Positions 25,839-35,518 of a stretch of 64,000 bases of DNA are shown here, in pieces (position 1 is the first letter of the stretch; every line of letters begins with the position of its first letter). A program made the translations under genes and the position numbers. Source of the DNA: Sulfurovum sp. TSL6 (GTDB lineage: Bacteria > Campylobacterota > Campylobacteria > Campylobacterales > Sulfurovaceae); the NCBI RefSeq assembly GCF_019972115.1, contig NZ_BPFJ01000001.1, forward strand, positions 434,001-498,000, given 5' to 3'. Under the pieces are notes generated by a model that was not told the DNA's origin, did no database searches, and saw only the letters and a list, made by a program, of their open reading frames with translations.

Positions 25839-28565
25839 TCAAGCCTCCTGTTTTTTCAGTGCTGTAATACTGAGTAGTGTAATGACAACAACAATAGCTG
25901 CAAGCGCAGAAAAATCATAACTAAGATCTCTAAACTCAAGCGCTTTGCTGAAAACACCTCGGCTTATATTGATAAAATAGGTTGCCGGGAAGATATTGCC
26001 CATCACTGCTCCAGCACCTTCCAAGGAGCTGACCGGTTCATTAAGCCCTGAAAAACTGACTGTCGGCAATAAAGTCAAGATAGCCGTTGCAGTCAAAGCT
26101 GCAATCTGTGTTTTCGCAAATGAGGACATCAGAAGTCCCAACCCTGTAGTTGCTGTAACAAAAAGCACTGCACCAAGACTCAATGTCCATAAACTTCCCT
26201 TGAGCGGTACCCCGAAAAGAGTAGTAGCAAAAACAACCAACCCCACATATCCGATCATACTGATAACGATATAGGGCAACTGTTTCCCCAGTAAAAACTC
26301 TAGCCGTGTTACTGGTGTAGCATAGAAGTTTGTAATAGACCCAAGCTCTTTTTCCCTCACGACACTCAATGCCATCAATATAGAAGGAATAAACACTAAG
26401 AGCAGAGGGATGACTGCCGGTACCATCGCATAGATACTTTTAAAATCCTGATTATAGCGATAGCGCATCTCGATAATGACTGCTGAGAGTACTGGAGTAG
26501 CCACTGACTGCTCTTTTGTCTGCTGGATCAGGTAATCATAGTGCATACCTCTGACATACCCTCGAATCGTCTCGGCCCGAAACGGCATAGTTCCGTCAAT
26601 CCATACCCCGATCTCAACAGATTTGCCTCGTTTTAGCTCCCGTCCGAATCCAGGCGGGATTTCAAGTGCCAGAGAGATTTCTCCTTGACGCATTCTTTGA
26701 TCAAGCTCATAGGATGATCTGATCTCAGTTTGTTCTTCAAAGTAACGTGATCCTGAAAGATTCTGAATATAAGAGCGACTCTGGGGTGTTTGGTCCCTGT
26801 CCAGTACAGCAAAATGCAGGTCCTCTACATCCATATTGATCCCATATCCAAGAGTGAACATTAACAAAATGGTTCCAAACAGAGCAAAAACAAGTCTGAC
26901 CGGATCCCGGATCAGCTCCAAAGATTCACGGTAAGTGTAGCCCAAAAGGCGCAACCAACTAAAAAAACGGTTCTGAGGTTTTGACTGAGGGAATGATGCT
27001 TGCAAGTGGGTACTTTTTTGTAATGCCTTGCTCTCTTCCGCCTCTTCAAGGTAGTCAATAAAAGCATCTTCAAGATTTTCCTTATTCCTTGCACGAATTA
27101 ACGCTTCAGGGGTATCACTGGCCAGTACGCGCCCTTGATGCATCAATGATATCCGGTCACATCGTTCCCCTTCATTCATAAAGTGTGTTGAGACAAAGAT
27201 CGTTACGCCTTGATTGCGTGAAAGTCCAATGAGCAATTCCCAAAAACGGTCACGCGAGACCGGATCTACACCGGAAGTGGGCTCATCAAGAATCAGTATT
27301 TGAGGGTTATGGACAACAGCTACTGCCAAAGAGAGACGTTGTCTTATACCAAGAGGAAGGTCCATAGTATGAGTATCAGCATAGTGTTCCAAATCAAAAT
27401 GATCTATCATCTCTTCTATACGAGGTTCAACTTCAGTTTGCGGAAGGTGAAAAAGCTGTGCATGCAGTTTCAGATTCTGTCTGACCGTCAGTTCTGAGTA
27501 AAGTGAAAATCCTTGGGTCATGTACCCAACCCGATGACGTGTAGAGAGATCTTGAACATCAATGGGCTGACCAAAAAGCCATGCTTTACCTTCTGATGGA
27601 TTGAGCAGTCCAGTAAGCATCTTCATGGTTGTCGTTTTACCACAGCCGTTCGAGCCGAGAAATCCAAAGATCTCTCCACGCTCTATACTAAAGCTCACAT
27701 CATCTACAGCAGTAAAATCACCAAAGCGGATCGTAAGTCCCTTTGCGATGATAGCTTCTTCTCCATGCTCATTTATGATATCGGTCCGTGGCGGGACGAC
27801 AAGAGTTTTATATCCACGGCGCTTTGACTCAGGCAATAAAGCAATAAAGGCATCATCGAGATTATCGGTACTGGTCTTTTTATACAACTCATCCGGCGTA
27901 CCTGTAGCCAGAAGTTTTGCATCATCCATCGCAACTATCCAATCGAAGCGCTCCGCCTCTTCCATATATGCTGAGGCAATAATAACACTCATTCCTTCCC
28001 TACGCTTTCTCATACGCTCCACCAGTTCCCAAAATTGGCGGCGTGAAAGCGGATCTACACCTGTTGTCGGTTCATCCAGAATCAGTAGATCCGGGTCATG
28101 AATAAGCGCACAGCAAAGTCCGAGTTTCTGCTTCATACCGCCTGATAACTTACCTGCCGGACGATCACGAAAAGGTGCAAGCCCTGTACTTTCAAGTAAC
28201 TCATTTATTCTAGCTTGACGCTCACCCCTTCCTTGTCCAAAAAGACGACCGAAAAAATCGACATTTTCTTCCACTGAAAGAGACATATAAAGGTTTTTGC
28301 CAAGCCCCTGAGGCATATAAGCAATTCGAGGGCCTATTTTGCTCCGATGTTTTTTAAATCTCATATCTCCATCAAGAACTTTGACTGATCCCTCTTGTAT
28401 TTTTCTCACACCTGAAATGAGTGCCAATATGGTCGATTTTCCCACCCCATCAGGCCCAATAAGCCCAACCATACAACCATTGGGAATATCTAAACTCACA
28501 TTATCCACCGCCACTGTATTCCCATAACGATGACTTAAATTAAGCAGAGATGCTATCGGAGTCAT
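25839..28565 (-). CDS. RbbA-like fused ABC transporter (two ATPase domains plus permease)
   Basis: The 908-residue protein has two nucleotide-binding domains followed by an ABC-2 permease, the same architecture and length as E. coli RbbA (YhiH). Walker A motifs are GPDGVGKST (K43) and GSNGCGKTT near residue 305. Signature motifs are LSGGMKQK and the weaker LPLGIRQRL, and Walker B segments are [13 protein letters not shown] and [13 protein letters not shown]. The permease part starts near 540. It probably exports a hydrophobic compound with the neighbouring HlyD-like and YhhJ-like proteins. RbbA itself also binds ribosomes, which cannot be judged here. It overlaps the HlyD-like gene by 4 bp. 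Confidence 0.92.
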   Translation of the reverse strand: MTPIASLLNLSHRYGNTVAVDNVSLDIPNGCMVGLIGPDGVGKSTILALISGVRKIQEGSVKVLDGDMRFKKHRSKIGPRIAYMPQGLGKNLYMSLSVEENVDFFGRLFGQGRGERQARINELLESTGLAPFRDRPAGKLSGGMKQKLGLCCALIHDPDLLILDEPTTGVDPLSRRQFWELVERMRKRREGMSVIIASAYMEEAERFDWIVAMDDAKLLATGTPDELYKKTSTDNLDDAFIALLPESKRRGYKTLVVPPRTDIINEHGEEAIIAKGLTIRFGDFTAVDDVSFSIERGEIFGFLGSNGCGKTTTMKMLTGLLNPSEGKAWLFGQPIDVQDLSTRHRVGYMTQGFSLYSELTVRQNLKLHAQLFHLPQTEVEPRIEEMIDHFDLEHYADTHTMDLPLGIRQRLSLAVAVVHNPQILILDEPTSGVDPVSRDRFWELLIGLSRNQGVTIFVSTHFMNEGERCDRISLMHQGRVLASDTPEALIRARNKENLEDAFIDYLEEAEESKALQKSTHLQASFPQSKPQNRFFSWLRLLGYTYRESLELIRDPVRLVFALFGTILLMFTLGYGINMDVEDLHFAVLDRDQTPQSRSYIQNLSGSRYFEEQTEIRSSYELDQRMRQGEISLALEIPPGFGRELKRGKSVEIGVWIDGTMPFRAETIRGYVRGMHYDYLIQQTKEQSVATPVLSAVIIEMRYRYNQDFKSIYAMVPAVIPLLLVFIPSILMALSVVREKELGSITNFYATPVTRLEFLLGKQLPYIVISMIGYVGLVVFATTLFGVPLKGSLWTLSLGAVLFVTATTGLGLLMSSFAKTQIAALTATAILTLLPTVSFSGLNEPVSSLEGAGAVMGNIFPATYFINISRGVFSKALEFRDLSYDFSALAAIVVVITLLSITALKKQEA

Positions 28566-29563
28566 GGTCTTGAACCGTTTCTATCTCTCATACGTAGTGA
28601 ATCTGGCCAAGGCATCGTTTCGTTCAATCGTACATAAGCAACGCCCGGTAATCCGGATTTAATCTTATGTAAATGTCCCAGCAAGAGTTCAGGAGCTATT
28701 TTCACCTTGACACGGAACATCAATTTTTCTCTTTCGGTAGCTGTTTCGATCTCTTTAGGTGTAAACTGTGCTTCAGGTGAAATGAAACTTACTTTTGACG
28801 GTATAGGAGTATTCGGTAGCGCATCCAAAACAATACGTGCATCCGAACCGATATCGATAAGGCCAACCTGAGAGGTAGGCAGGAAAATAGTTATATATGT
28901 ATCGATAAGATCAAGCACCACTAAAGCATTGCCTCCGCTTCCTATCATTTCCCCTTCTTCTACCAGACGGTAAAGCACTCTTCCCTTTACAGGAGAATAG
29001 AGTTTACTCTCCTGTAGTTGCACTTCTATACTCTCAGCCTGTGCTTTTGCTGCACTTATCGCTGCTTCATAGCTTGTCACTTGTGCTTTGGCTGCCATTA
29101 GCGCTGCTTCTGCCCTTTGGTATTCTGTTTCATCATCTTCAAACATAACCAAAGCGATACTCTTACTTTCAAATAGTGCTTTACTTCTTAAAAAATCATT
29201 CTCTTGATGTTTGAGATCTATCTCTTTTTGAGAGACTACAGCTTGAGCATACTTTTTATTTTGTCTGGCCTGTTCAACCCCTGCAAGTGCGACCTTATAT
29301 CGTGCTTCAAGCTCTCTGGTATCAAGCTTGGCCAACAACTGACCCTTTTCAACCATATCTCCTTCTTTGACATAAATGTCTGTCAATCTCCCTCCATGCT
29401 TAGCAGTTATATTAACTTGTGTAGTTTCCAGTCTACCATTACCAGAGGCAATACCGTCATATTGGTCAGACTTATCCCAATATTTTGTCAACATAAGAAC
29501 AGAAATGATCATACCTATAGTCACTACAACAAATAAAATTTTTTTCAACAGATTTATTTTCAC
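28562..29563 (-). CDS. HlyD/YhiI-type membrane fusion protein
   Basis: The 333-residue protein has an N-terminal membrane anchor ([17 protein letters not shown]), a biotinyl-lipoyl-like segment ([27 protein letters not shown]), a long alpha-hairpin rich in Ala, Glu and Gln (about 75-200) and a beta-barrel domain. It would bridge the ABC transporter to an outer membrane channel, which is not encoded nearby. The start is a GTG behind GAGGAGAAGAA. It is the first gene of the operon. The 358 bp upstream (29564-29921) hold two palindromes and the promoter of the divergent flavin reductase gene, but no gene. Confidence 0.92.
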   Translation of the reverse strand: MKINLLKKILFVVVTIGMIISVLMLTKYWDKSDQYDGIASGNGRLETTQVNITAKHGGRLTDIYVKEGDMVEKGQLLAKLDTRELEARYKVALAGVEQARQNKKYAQAVVSQKEIDLKHQENDFLRSKALFESKSIALVMFEDDETEYQRAEAALMAAKAQVTSYEAAISAAKAQAESIEVQLQESKLYSPVKGRVLYRLVEEGEMIGSGGNALVVLDLIDTYITIFLPTSQVGLIDIGSDARIVLDALPNTPIPSKVSFISPEAQFTPKEIETATEREKLMFRVKVKIAPELLLGHLHKIKSGLPGVAYVRLNETMPWPDSLRMRDRNGSRP

Positions 29564-29633
29564 TTCTTCTCCTCTGGCATCTTTTTAAATAGAATACACT
29601 TAATTATATACTATCTTAATTCCCTAAAAAATG

Positions 29634-29667
29634 AAAACCTTATAATCTAACATATTTTATAACGTTT
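29634..29667. repeat. CCTTATAA-type palindrome, copy P4
   Basis: AAAACCTTATAATCTAAC with a degenerate right arm TTTTATAACGTTT. The lead-in TTCCCTAAAAA and left arm match those at 22946 and 54909. A GC-richer stretch with CGTTTCTCG follows, unlike the surroundings. Confidence 0.65.
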
Positions 29668-29714
29668 CTCGCCGTAGCGACGTTTTCGAGGCATAAATTC
29701 TTCATCTTAAATAG

Positions 29715-29759
29715 AAAACCTTATAAAATGTTCCAATATGGATGGTATTATAAGGTTTT
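29715..29759. repeat. CCTTATAA/TTATAAGG palindrome, copy P5
   Basis: Perfect 12-bp arms AAAACCTTATAA / TTATAAGGTTTT with a 21-nt loop, followed by more T. It could serve as a terminator. The left arm plus AATGTTC also occurs at 54921. Confidence 0.75.
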
Positions 29760-29853
29760 TTATTATGTCTTTAGTCTCTAAAATATGTAACGTATTTTAT
29801 TGGATTTTAGAGTTTTTATTGGAGTAGACAATAGTAGAGTAGATATCTAGCAT

Positions 29854-29900
29854 GAATCAACAAAAATACCCTACGAAATAATTTTATATCCGTATAAAAT
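29854..29900 (+). promoter_or_regulatory. regulon-type promoter of the flavin reductase-like gene
   Basis: GAATCAACA (29854-29862), 8 bp, CTACGAA (29871-29877), 17 bp, TAAAAT (29895-29900). The predicted transcript start near 29907 lies after the ATG at 29901, which supports the ATG at 29922 as the true start. Confidence 0.75.
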
Positions 29901-29921
29901 ATGAGAAAAAATGAGGAAACC

Positions 29922-30437
29922 ATGTTTAATATCTATGATAATTTAGAAAATGCAACACATTCACAACCTAGAGTGACCACTTTACTTGCTTGCCAAGATA
30001 ATCTTATGCCTGCTTCATGGCATATGCCTATATCGAAGTCACCTTTTCGCTATGCTATAGCTGTACGTGAAGAGAACTACACCCATAATCTTTTAGAAAA
30101 ACACCAAAGTTTCACACTCAACTTTTTAACATTCGAGTATTATGAGCTCGTCAATATGATGGGAAAGTTACATGGTGATAGCGAAAATAAATTGGCTAAA
30201 AGCGGGTTAGAAATAGAAGGTAAAGATATAAATAATAATGTATTACTCAGTGCTTCAGACTTCATCTATGAATGTGAGGTATGCGATACCTACAAAAACG
30301 GTGACCATACTATTTTTATAGCTGATGTCTTCAAAATACATGTCAATGAAAAGCAGAGTCAAAAGCCTATGCTATTTTCTGGTCGAGGAAGGTATGCAAC
30401 ATTAGGAAATACAGTTACAGCAAATAAAAGGGTATAG
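29922..30437 (+). CDS. flavin reductase-like (FMN-binding split barrel) protein
   Basis: The 171-residue protein resembles the DIM6/NTAB flavin reductase-like domain: RVTTLLACQDNLMPASWHMPISKSPF at the N-terminus (the TLLA..NLMPASW core), a middle LLEKHQSFTLNFL segment, and a C-terminal PMLFSGRGRYATLG. Such proteins bind FMN and can reduce flavins or act as small oxidoreductases. The ATG at 29922 has AGGA upstream and fits the promoter position; an in-frame ATG at 29901 does not. It is followed after 1 bp by the first of two small paralogs. Confidence 0.85.
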   Translation: MFNIYDNLENATHSQPRVTTLLACQDNLMPASWHMPISKSPFRYAIAVREENYTHNLLEKHQSFTLNFLTFEYYELVNMMGKLHGDSENKLAKSGLEIEGKDINNNVLLSASDFIYECEVCDTYKNGDHTIFIADVFKIHVNEKQSQKPMLFSGRGRYATLGNTVTANKRV

Positions 30438-30438
30438 T

Positions 30439-30639
30439 ATGACTATAGAAGAAATTGCATTTGAGTTAGAATTGGCAGGATTGAGGATTGAGGAACAAAG
30501 AATGCTACTCTCATCTATTAGAAGAAGTGGTTTTGATGCAAAGATGCTTGATAGAAAACTCATAGGTATGGGGTATGCGCCAGTATTTACCATATATGAT
30601 GACGAAAATGATGCATATATAAGTAATGTAAAGAAATAA
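30439..30639 (+). CDS. small acidic protein, paralog A
   Basis: The 66-residue soluble protein starts MTIEEIAFELELAGL and shares a pattern with the next gene: EEI-FELE-AGL, a middle LLSS, G-F/Y-DAK, LD-KL, MG and PVFTIYD. It looks like a compact helical domain with a C-terminal strand. No family is recognised. It lies 1 bp after the flavin reductase-like gene with AAAGGG before the start, so it is in that operon. Confidence 0.75.
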   Translation: MTIEEIAFELELAGLRIEEQRMLLSSIRRSGFDAKMLDRKLIGMGYAPVFTIYDDENDAYISNVKK

Positions 30640-30667
30640 AAGTAAAATATATTAAAAGGAGTACAGT

Positions 30668-30862
30668 ATGACGTTAGAAGAAATAGAATTTGAACTGGAG
30701 ATGGCAGGATTGAGTAGAGAACAACAGGTGAAATTATTATCATCTGTTAAAATAGGTGGCTATGATGCAAAGGTACTCGATCAAAAACTAAGACTTATGG
30801 GATTTCCACCGATCTTCAGTATTTATGATGAGGATGAAGAAGAGAGTGACAACAAGTCTTAA
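30668..30862 (+). CDS. small acidic protein, paralog B
   Basis: The 64-residue protein is clearly homologous to the gene 28 bp upstream (MTLEEIEFELEMAGL, LLSSVKIGGYDAKVLDQKL, PPIFSIYDED), and this looks like a tandem duplication. The C-terminal tail is acidic. AAAAGGAG precedes the ATG. The next gene, trpB, has its own regulon-type promoter beginning 15 bp after this stop. Confidence 0.75.
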   Translation: MTLEEIEFELEMAGLSREQQVKLLSSVKIGGYDAKVLDQKLRLMGFPPIFSIYDEDEEESDNKS

Positions 30863-30877
30863 TCAGTTATTTATTGT

Positions 30878-30923
30878 TAACCGTCATAAAAAGACTACGA
30901 ATATACTCCTAAAGCATTATAAT
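30878..30923 (+). promoter_or_regulatory. regulon-type promoter of trpB
   Basis: TAACCGTCA (30878-30886), 8 bp, CTACGAA (30895-30901), 16 bp, TATAAT (30918-30923). The 7-mer is identical to the strongest copies while the 9-mer is more divergent. It lies 22 bp before the trpB ATG. Confidence 0.7.
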
Positions 30924-30945
30924 ATGCATATCGAAGGAGATATCT

Positions 30946-32154
30946 ATGAAAGCGTACATACCAAAAGAATTTAGTTTTGACCCGGATGAGAGAGGTCACT
31001 TTGGAAAATTTGGTGGGCGTTATGTGTCTGAGACACTTATGCCCATACTCATTGAACTTGATGAAGTCTATAAAAAATACCGTTTTGATACAACATTTTG
31101 GGATGAAGTGAATGCACTCTACAAAGATTATGTAGGACGTCCATCACCTCTGTATAAAGCACAGAATATCAGTGATGAGATAGGTGCAGAAGTCTATCTC
31201 AAACGTGAAGACCTCAATCATACAGGTGCACACAAGGTGAACAATACGATTGCCCAAGGTCTTTTGGCTAAACGTATGGGAAAAACGAAGATCATTGCTG
31301 AGACTGGTGCAGGACAGCATGGAGTGGCAACAGCAACTATAGCTGCACTCATGGGTTTAGAGTGTGAGGTTTTTATGGGTGCAAAAGACGTAGAACGTCA
31401 ACAACTCAATGTCTTTCGCATGAAATTACTGGGGGCGAAAGTCCATGCTGTAGAGTCTGGTAGTAGAACACTTAAAGATGCCATGAATGATGCTATAAGA
31501 CACTGGGTCACCCATGCCAGAGATACTTTCTATGTCATAGGTACTGCGGCAGGGCCGCACCCTTATCCTTTGATGGTACGTGATTTTCAGGCTATCATCA
31601 GTTATGAAGCCAAAATACAACTCTTAGAACAGGCGAATACGCTACCTGATTATGTGTTTGCTTGTATAGGCGGAGGGTCAAATGCTTTAGGTATGTTTGC
31701 CCACTTTATAGAGGAAGAAAAAACAGAGTGTATTGGCATAGAAGCAGGAGGTAAAGGATTGCAAAGTGGAGAGCATGGTGCATCTTTGGCTTTGGGAAGA
31801 CCAGGTGTACTTCATGGACAATTGAGTTATCTGTTACAAACAGATGAGGGTCAGATAGAAGAAGCTTACTCTATTTCAGCTGGACTTGATTACCCAGGTA
31901 TAGGTCCTGAACACTCTTACCTTATGGAACAAGGTAAAGTGATCTATGACTCTGTCACTGATGACGAAGCGATGGATGCCTTTGTATGGCTTAGCCGTGC
32001 TGAAGGGATAGTCCCTGCATTTGAAAGTGCCCATGCTATCGCTTATCTCAAAAAGATGCCCAAAGAGACCATCAAAGATAAAACCATCATCATAAGTCTT
32101 TCCGGACGCGGAGATAAAGATATGATTCAGGCTATGGAACTTTTGAAACTGTAA
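30946..32154 (+). CDS. trpB: tryptophan synthase beta chain
   Basis: TrpB condenses indole and serine to tryptophan with PLP. The 402-residue protein shows the PLP lysine in [24 protein letters not shown], the glycine loop [12 protein letters not shown] and the C-terminal SLSGRGDKD. It stands apart from other trp genes, next to stress genes and behind a regulon-type promoter, which is unusual for a biosynthetic gene. It could be a stand-alone or second TrpB. Its 3' end overlaps the convergent SRPBCC gene by 23 bp. Confidence 0.95.
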   Translation: MKAYIPKEFSFDPDERGHFGKFGGRYVSETLMPILIELDEVYKKYRFDTTFWDEVNALYKDYVGRPSPLYKAQNISDEIGAEVYLKREDLNHTGAHKVNNTIAQGLLAKRMGKTKIIAETGAGQHGVATATIAALMGLECEVFMGAKDVERQQLNVFRMKLLGAKVHAVESGSRTLKDAMNDAIRHWVTHARDTFYVIGTAAGPHPYPLMVRDFQAIISYEAKIQLLEQANTLPDYVFACIGGGSNALGMFAHFIEEEKTECIGIEAGGKGLQSGEHGASLALGRPGVLHGQLSYLLQTDEGQIEEAYSISAGLDYPGIGPEHSYLMEQGKVIYDSVTDDEAMDAFVWLSRAEGIVPAFESAHAIAYLKKMPKETIKDKTIIISLSGRGDKDMIQAMELLKL

Positions 32155-32614
32155 GTGGATTTGTATTATTTGACAGATATGCCTTTGTCTGTGCATGTCT
32201 ATAGGCAAACATTTGATTCATGTCACGTTTTACAAATGGTACTGCTAGTACACTTAGTGGCCAGAATGGAAGTGAAAAGGTAATTTTATCTTGTAAGATC
32301 GAATGTTTCTCATCAATAGCAATAAAATGATGTTCATGTCTAAACATTTTAAATGGAGAACGTGTAGCCACATCTATGATGAGATGAGGGTAGAGAACCT
32401 CTTCAAATGTTAATTCCCATACAAAAGACAGAAAACCTTTTTTAATTTTCAAAATGGCTTGGTTTCCTTTTTTGAGAGGTGTTTCGATTTTCACTATATC
32501 TACCTCTGTATCTTTAGGAGTGATCAGGGTAAGATTGTGCGTATCGGCATGAAAGTTAAATAGGGTTTCAACATTACATGGTAGAGATGTTTCATAGATT
32601 AATGTGTATTTCAT
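32132..32614 (-). CDS. SRPBCC (START-like) family protein
   Basis: The 160-residue protein has the helix-grip pattern of SRPBCC/polyketide-cyclase-like proteins: an initial strand ([18 protein letters not shown]), an internal [19 protein letters not shown] segment and a C-terminal helix ([20 protein letters not shown]). Such proteins bind lipids or other hydrophobic ligands. Similar small SRPBCC genes sit in light or singlet-oxygen gene sets of other bacteria. It converges with trpB and overlaps its end. Confidence 0.8.
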   Translation of the reverse strand: MKYTLIYETSLPCNVETLFNFHADTHNLTLITPKDTEVDIVKIETPLKKGNQAILKIKKGFLSFVWELTFEEVLYPHLIIDVATRSPFKMFRHEHHFIAIDEKHSILQDKITFSLPFWPLSVLAVPFVKRDMNQMFAYRHAQTKAYLSNNTNPLTVSKVP

Positions 32615-32654
32615 AGCTATAAGTATGCCATCTTTTTATCTCTTAAACTATTAT

Positions 32655-32701
32655 GAATTGACAATTTAAGACTACAAAGTTAGACATAAAAATCATAAAC
32701 T
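32655..32701 (+). promoter_or_regulatory. regulon-type promoter of the SDR-NTF2-MFS operon
   Basis: GAATTGACA (32655-32663), 8 bp, CTACAAA (32672-32678), 17 bp, TAAACT (32696-32701). The leader downstream contains AAACCTCATAAAG (32735-32747), the left arm of the palindrome family, just before the RBS. Confidence 0.75.
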
Positions 32702-32757
32702 TATAAAAAGTTCATAATTTTGATGTTACTAAATAAACCTCATAAAGGAGGGATAAA

Positions 32758-33525
32758 ATGAAAAAGCGCATATGGATAGTTGGTGGAAGTAGTGGCATTG
32801 GCCTTGAACTGGTTAAAATCTGGTTGCAAGAAGGAAACTGTGTAATCTCTAGTGCTAGAAATGCCACTAATTCAAAAGAGCTTTTAGCACTCAAACAAAT
32901 TTATGAAGAACAGTTGCAGATCATAGATGTAGATGTTACCTCCATTAACTCAGTCAAAAAAGCTGTAACACAGGCTTGGAAACGATTTGATGGTATTGAT
33001 GTGTGGTTTTACAATGCAGCAGTTTATGAAGTGATGTCTACCAAAGAGTGGAATATCGAATATTTTGAAGCGATGATGCAAATCAACTATATGGGTGCAG
33101 TGCGTGTAATGAGTGAAATTTTGCCATATTTTGAGAAAAAGGGAGAAGGAAGGTGGATCTGGAATGCCAGTCTTTCAAGCTACTTTGGTCTACCTCTTGG
33201 GGGTGGGTACAGTGCACCTAAAGCGGCATTGCTAAACCTCGCTGAGTCTCTACAGCCTGAGTTGAATGTGAAGGGTATTGAACTGCAGGTGGTCAACCAT
33301 GGTTTTGTGAAAACAAGACTCACACAAAAAAATAGCTTTGATATGCCAGAGTTGATGACACCAGAAGTAGCAGCACAAAATATTATCAAAGTAATAAAAA
33401 AACCATATCGTTTTGAGATACATTTTCCGTTTAAACTCTCTACCTTTTTACAAACATTGCGTTTACTTCCCTATAGGATCTCATTGGTATTGACTAAAAA
33501 AATGCTCCCTAAAGAGATTTCGTAA
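32758..33525 (+). CDS. short-chain dehydrogenase/reductase
   Basis: The 255-residue classical SDR has the nucleotide loop IVGGSSGIGLEL, the NAA-type motif (FYNAAVYE), and the catalytic YSAPKAAL (Tyr-x3-Lys) with an upstream Ser in NASLSSYFG. The substrate is unknown. It starts an operon with an NTF2-like, an HNH-like, an MFS and an ICMT-like gene. An SDR followed by an NTF2-like gene is a known neighbour pair of the amine oxidase/DUF1365/CFA cluster in other proteobacteria. AAAGGAGGG precedes the ATG. Confidence 0.93.
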   Translation: MKKRIWIVGGSSGIGLELVKIWLQEGNCVISSARNATNSKELLALKQIYEEQLQIIDVDVTSINSVKKAVTQAWKRFDGIDVWFYNAAVYEVMSTKEWNIEYFEAMMQINYMGAVRVMSEILPYFEKKGEGRWIWNASLSSYFGLPLGGGYSAPKAALLNLAESLQPELNVKGIELQVVNHGFVKTRLTQKNSFDMPELMTPEVAAQNIIKVIKKPYRFEIHFPFKLSTFLQTLRLLPYRISLVLTKKMLPKEIS

Positions 33526-33532
33526 GGAGACT

Positions 33533-33958
33533 ATGATGAACCAAGAGAAGTTGAGCCATTTTTTTGAAACGCTGAATGAAGGCGTTGACATTGAATCCTT
33601 TGGGATTATCTATGATGTTGATGTTGTCTTCAAAGATCCCTTCAATAAAGTAAAGGGTATCAGGGCAGTATATGAAATATTTGAACATATGTATCAGGCT
33701 CTGGATAAACCAAGGTTTATCATTAAAGAATATATAGACAGAGGAAATGTGGTCTATGTCAAATGGGATTTTATCTTTACATTCAAAGGTGAAAAAAATG
33801 AAAACAGGTTTGAAGGTGTAAGTCGCTTGCAAATAAATAACCAAGGAAAGGTTATATCGCATGTTGACTTTTGGGATGCGGCTGAGCATATGTATGAAAA
33901 GATGCCTGTAATAGGGACAATTCTTCGATTGATCAAGCGTAAGATTTCGAGAAGTTGA
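33533..33958 (+). CDS. NTF2/SnoaL-like protein
   Basis: The 141-residue protein matches the nuclear transport factor 2-like fold: LSHFFETLNEGVDIESFGIIYDVDVVFKDPFNKVKG, then a curved sheet (VVYVKWDFIFTFKG, FEGVSRLQINNQGKVISHVDFWD). Members act as small cyclases, isomerases or binding proteins. It follows the SDR gene by 7 bp with AAGGAG; either of two adjacent ATGs (33533, 33536) may be used. The basic C-terminus (LIKRKISRS) is specific to this protein. Confidence 0.88.
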   Translation: MMNQEKLSHFFETLNEGVDIESFGIIYDVDVVFKDPFNKVKGIRAVYEIFEHMYQALDKPRFIIKEYIDRGNVVYVKWDFIFTFKGEKNENRFEGVSRLQINNQGKVISHVDFWDAAEHMYEKMPVIGTILRLIKRKISRS

Positions 33959-33962
33959 CATT

Positions 33963-34253
33963 ATGCAAAACTCAAAAACCTTTGGAACATGTGCCACCTG
34001 TTCTCGTCATACGGCATTGACAAAACACCACCTTATCCCTAAAAAGAGACATAAAAAAATCAAAAACAATTCTAGCGATGTATCGCTTGATGCTGTTATT
34101 TATGTGTGTCGTACCTGCCATGACGGTGTACATGATCTTTATGATGAACGTACGCTTTCTAAAGAGTATAATACCCTTGAGAAAATTTGTGCGGATGAGA
34201 GATTGCGTAAACATTTTATGTGGGTATCAAAATGTAAAAAGGGTGTACAGTGA
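33963..34253 (+). CDS. small HNH-like zinc/nuclease domain protein
   Basis: The 96-residue protein contains CATCSRHTALTKHHLIPKK followed by YVCRTCHDGVHDLYDER. The arrangement of two CxxC pairs, the paired His and the CHxxxH fits a compact HNH endonuclease-like fold with a structural zinc. The catalytic state cannot be judged by eye. It lies 4 bp after the NTF2-like gene and overlaps the MFS gene (GTGA), so it is part of this operon. A nuclease-like gene inside a lipid and stress operon is unexpected. Confidence 0.8.
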   Translation: MQNSKTFGTCATCSRHTALTKHHLIPKKRHKKIKNNSSDVSLDAVIYVCRTCHDGVHDLYDERTLSKEYNTLEKICADERLRKHFMWVSKCKKGVQ

Positions 34254-35518
34254 AACAAGAAAAACTCACATATTTTACCTTGGTCTCCTACGCTTCAACA
34301 GCTATACCCCTTGCTATGTTAGGACTTCCACTGTATATCTATCTGCCTACCTTTTATTCACAGAGTGTAGGATTGAGTGTGACCATTGTAGGAGTTATAC
34401 TTTTTATTGCACGACTCACGGATGTTATCACTGATCCGCTTGTAGGACTCTACAGTGATAGACTTCAAGGTAGATATGGAAAAAGAAAACCTTTCATACT
34501 TATAGGTTCATTGATCTTAACCATAAGTTTTTATGCACTGATACATCCACCTAAAGATCAGAATGAACTATGGCTTTTTAGTTTTTCAATATTGGTTTAT
34601 TTAGGATGGAGCATTGTATCCATACCTTACCTTGCATGGAGTGCTGAGATCACTTCTGACTATCATGAAAAGACCCGTCTGAGTGGAGCAAGAGAGCTTT
34701 TTACTATACTCGGTGCATTGGTAGCACTTCTCGTACCTTACCTTTATAGTGTTTCAGAGTCTGCTGATAAAAGTTTGAGTATCTTATATACTGCATTTCT
34801 GGTAGCTCTGATTTTGATGCTTCCTCTTACCCTTACGGGTATTAAAGAAAGTAGAGTAAAACCTACCAAGCACATTAGATTTAGAGAGATTAAAACACTC
34901 TGGCAGAAAATACCTGCACTTAGCCGGCTTCAATCAGCTTTTACCCTTAACTCTCTGGCGAATGCTCTTCCTGCAACACTCTTTTTGTTTTTTGTTCAGC
35001 TTGTCTTGGAAGAAGAATCAAAAACAGGTCCACTGCTTTTACTCTATTTTGCTTCAGGTATAGCAGGGCTACCTTTTTGGACTATGTTAGCCAGAAAGAT
35101 AGGCAAAAGAAAAAGCTGGCTGGCTTCTATGGTACTTGCTTCCACTGCCTTTGTTTTTGTTCCATTTCTCGGTAGTGGTGATCTTGTATGGTTTGCCTTT
35201 ATTACTTTTGTTTCAGGCCTCTCTTTAGGTGCAGATATGGCATTGCCATCTTCCATTCAGGCAGATGTGGTACAAAAGTTAGAAAAACAAAAAGCCTCCT
35301 ATGCAGGCATACTGTTTGGCATCTGGGCAATGTTGACCAAGTTTGCACTTGCACTTGCTGTGGGTATAGGGTTTATCATATTAGGGGCAGTGGGGTTTGA
35401 TCCCAATGCACCTACACCTATAGCCTTGAGTACACTTGCATTACTGTATGGTGGTGCACCCGTTTTTTTCAAAATGATCGCATTTTGGATCATGAAAGGT
35501 TACCGTGAAATATCCTAA
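34250..35518 (+). CDS. MFS transporter, GPH (glycoside-pentoside-hexuronide) type
   Basis: The 422-residue protein has 12 predicted membrane helices. It carries the GPH-type loop DVITDPLVGLYSDRLQGRYGKRKPFILIG between helices 2 and 3, the SIPYLAWSAEI segment and SGARE. Members are cation symporters for sugars or related compounds. A GPH transporter also occurs in the sigmaE/ChrR-controlled operon of Rhodobacter (my recollection), where the substrate is unknown. The GTG start overlaps the stop of the HNH-like gene. Confidence 0.9.
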   Translation: MKQEKLTYFTLVSYASTAIPLAMLGLPLYIYLPTFYSQSVGLSVTIVGVILFIARLTDVITDPLVGLYSDRLQGRYGKRKPFILIGSLILTISFYALIHPPKDQNELWLFSFSILVYLGWSIVSIPYLAWSAEITSDYHEKTRLSGARELFTILGALVALLVPYLYSVSESADKSLSILYTAFLVALILMLPLTLTGIKESRVKPTKHIRFREIKTLWQKIPALSRLQSAFTLNSLANALPATLFLFFVQLVLEEESKTGPLLLLYFASGIAGLPFWTMLARKIGKRKSWLASMVLASTAFVFVPFLGSGDLVWFAFITFVSGLSLGADMALPSSIQADVVQKLEKQKASYAGILFGIWAMLTKFALALAVGIGFIILGAVGFDPNAPTPIALSTLALLYGGAPVFFKMIAFWIMKGYREIS

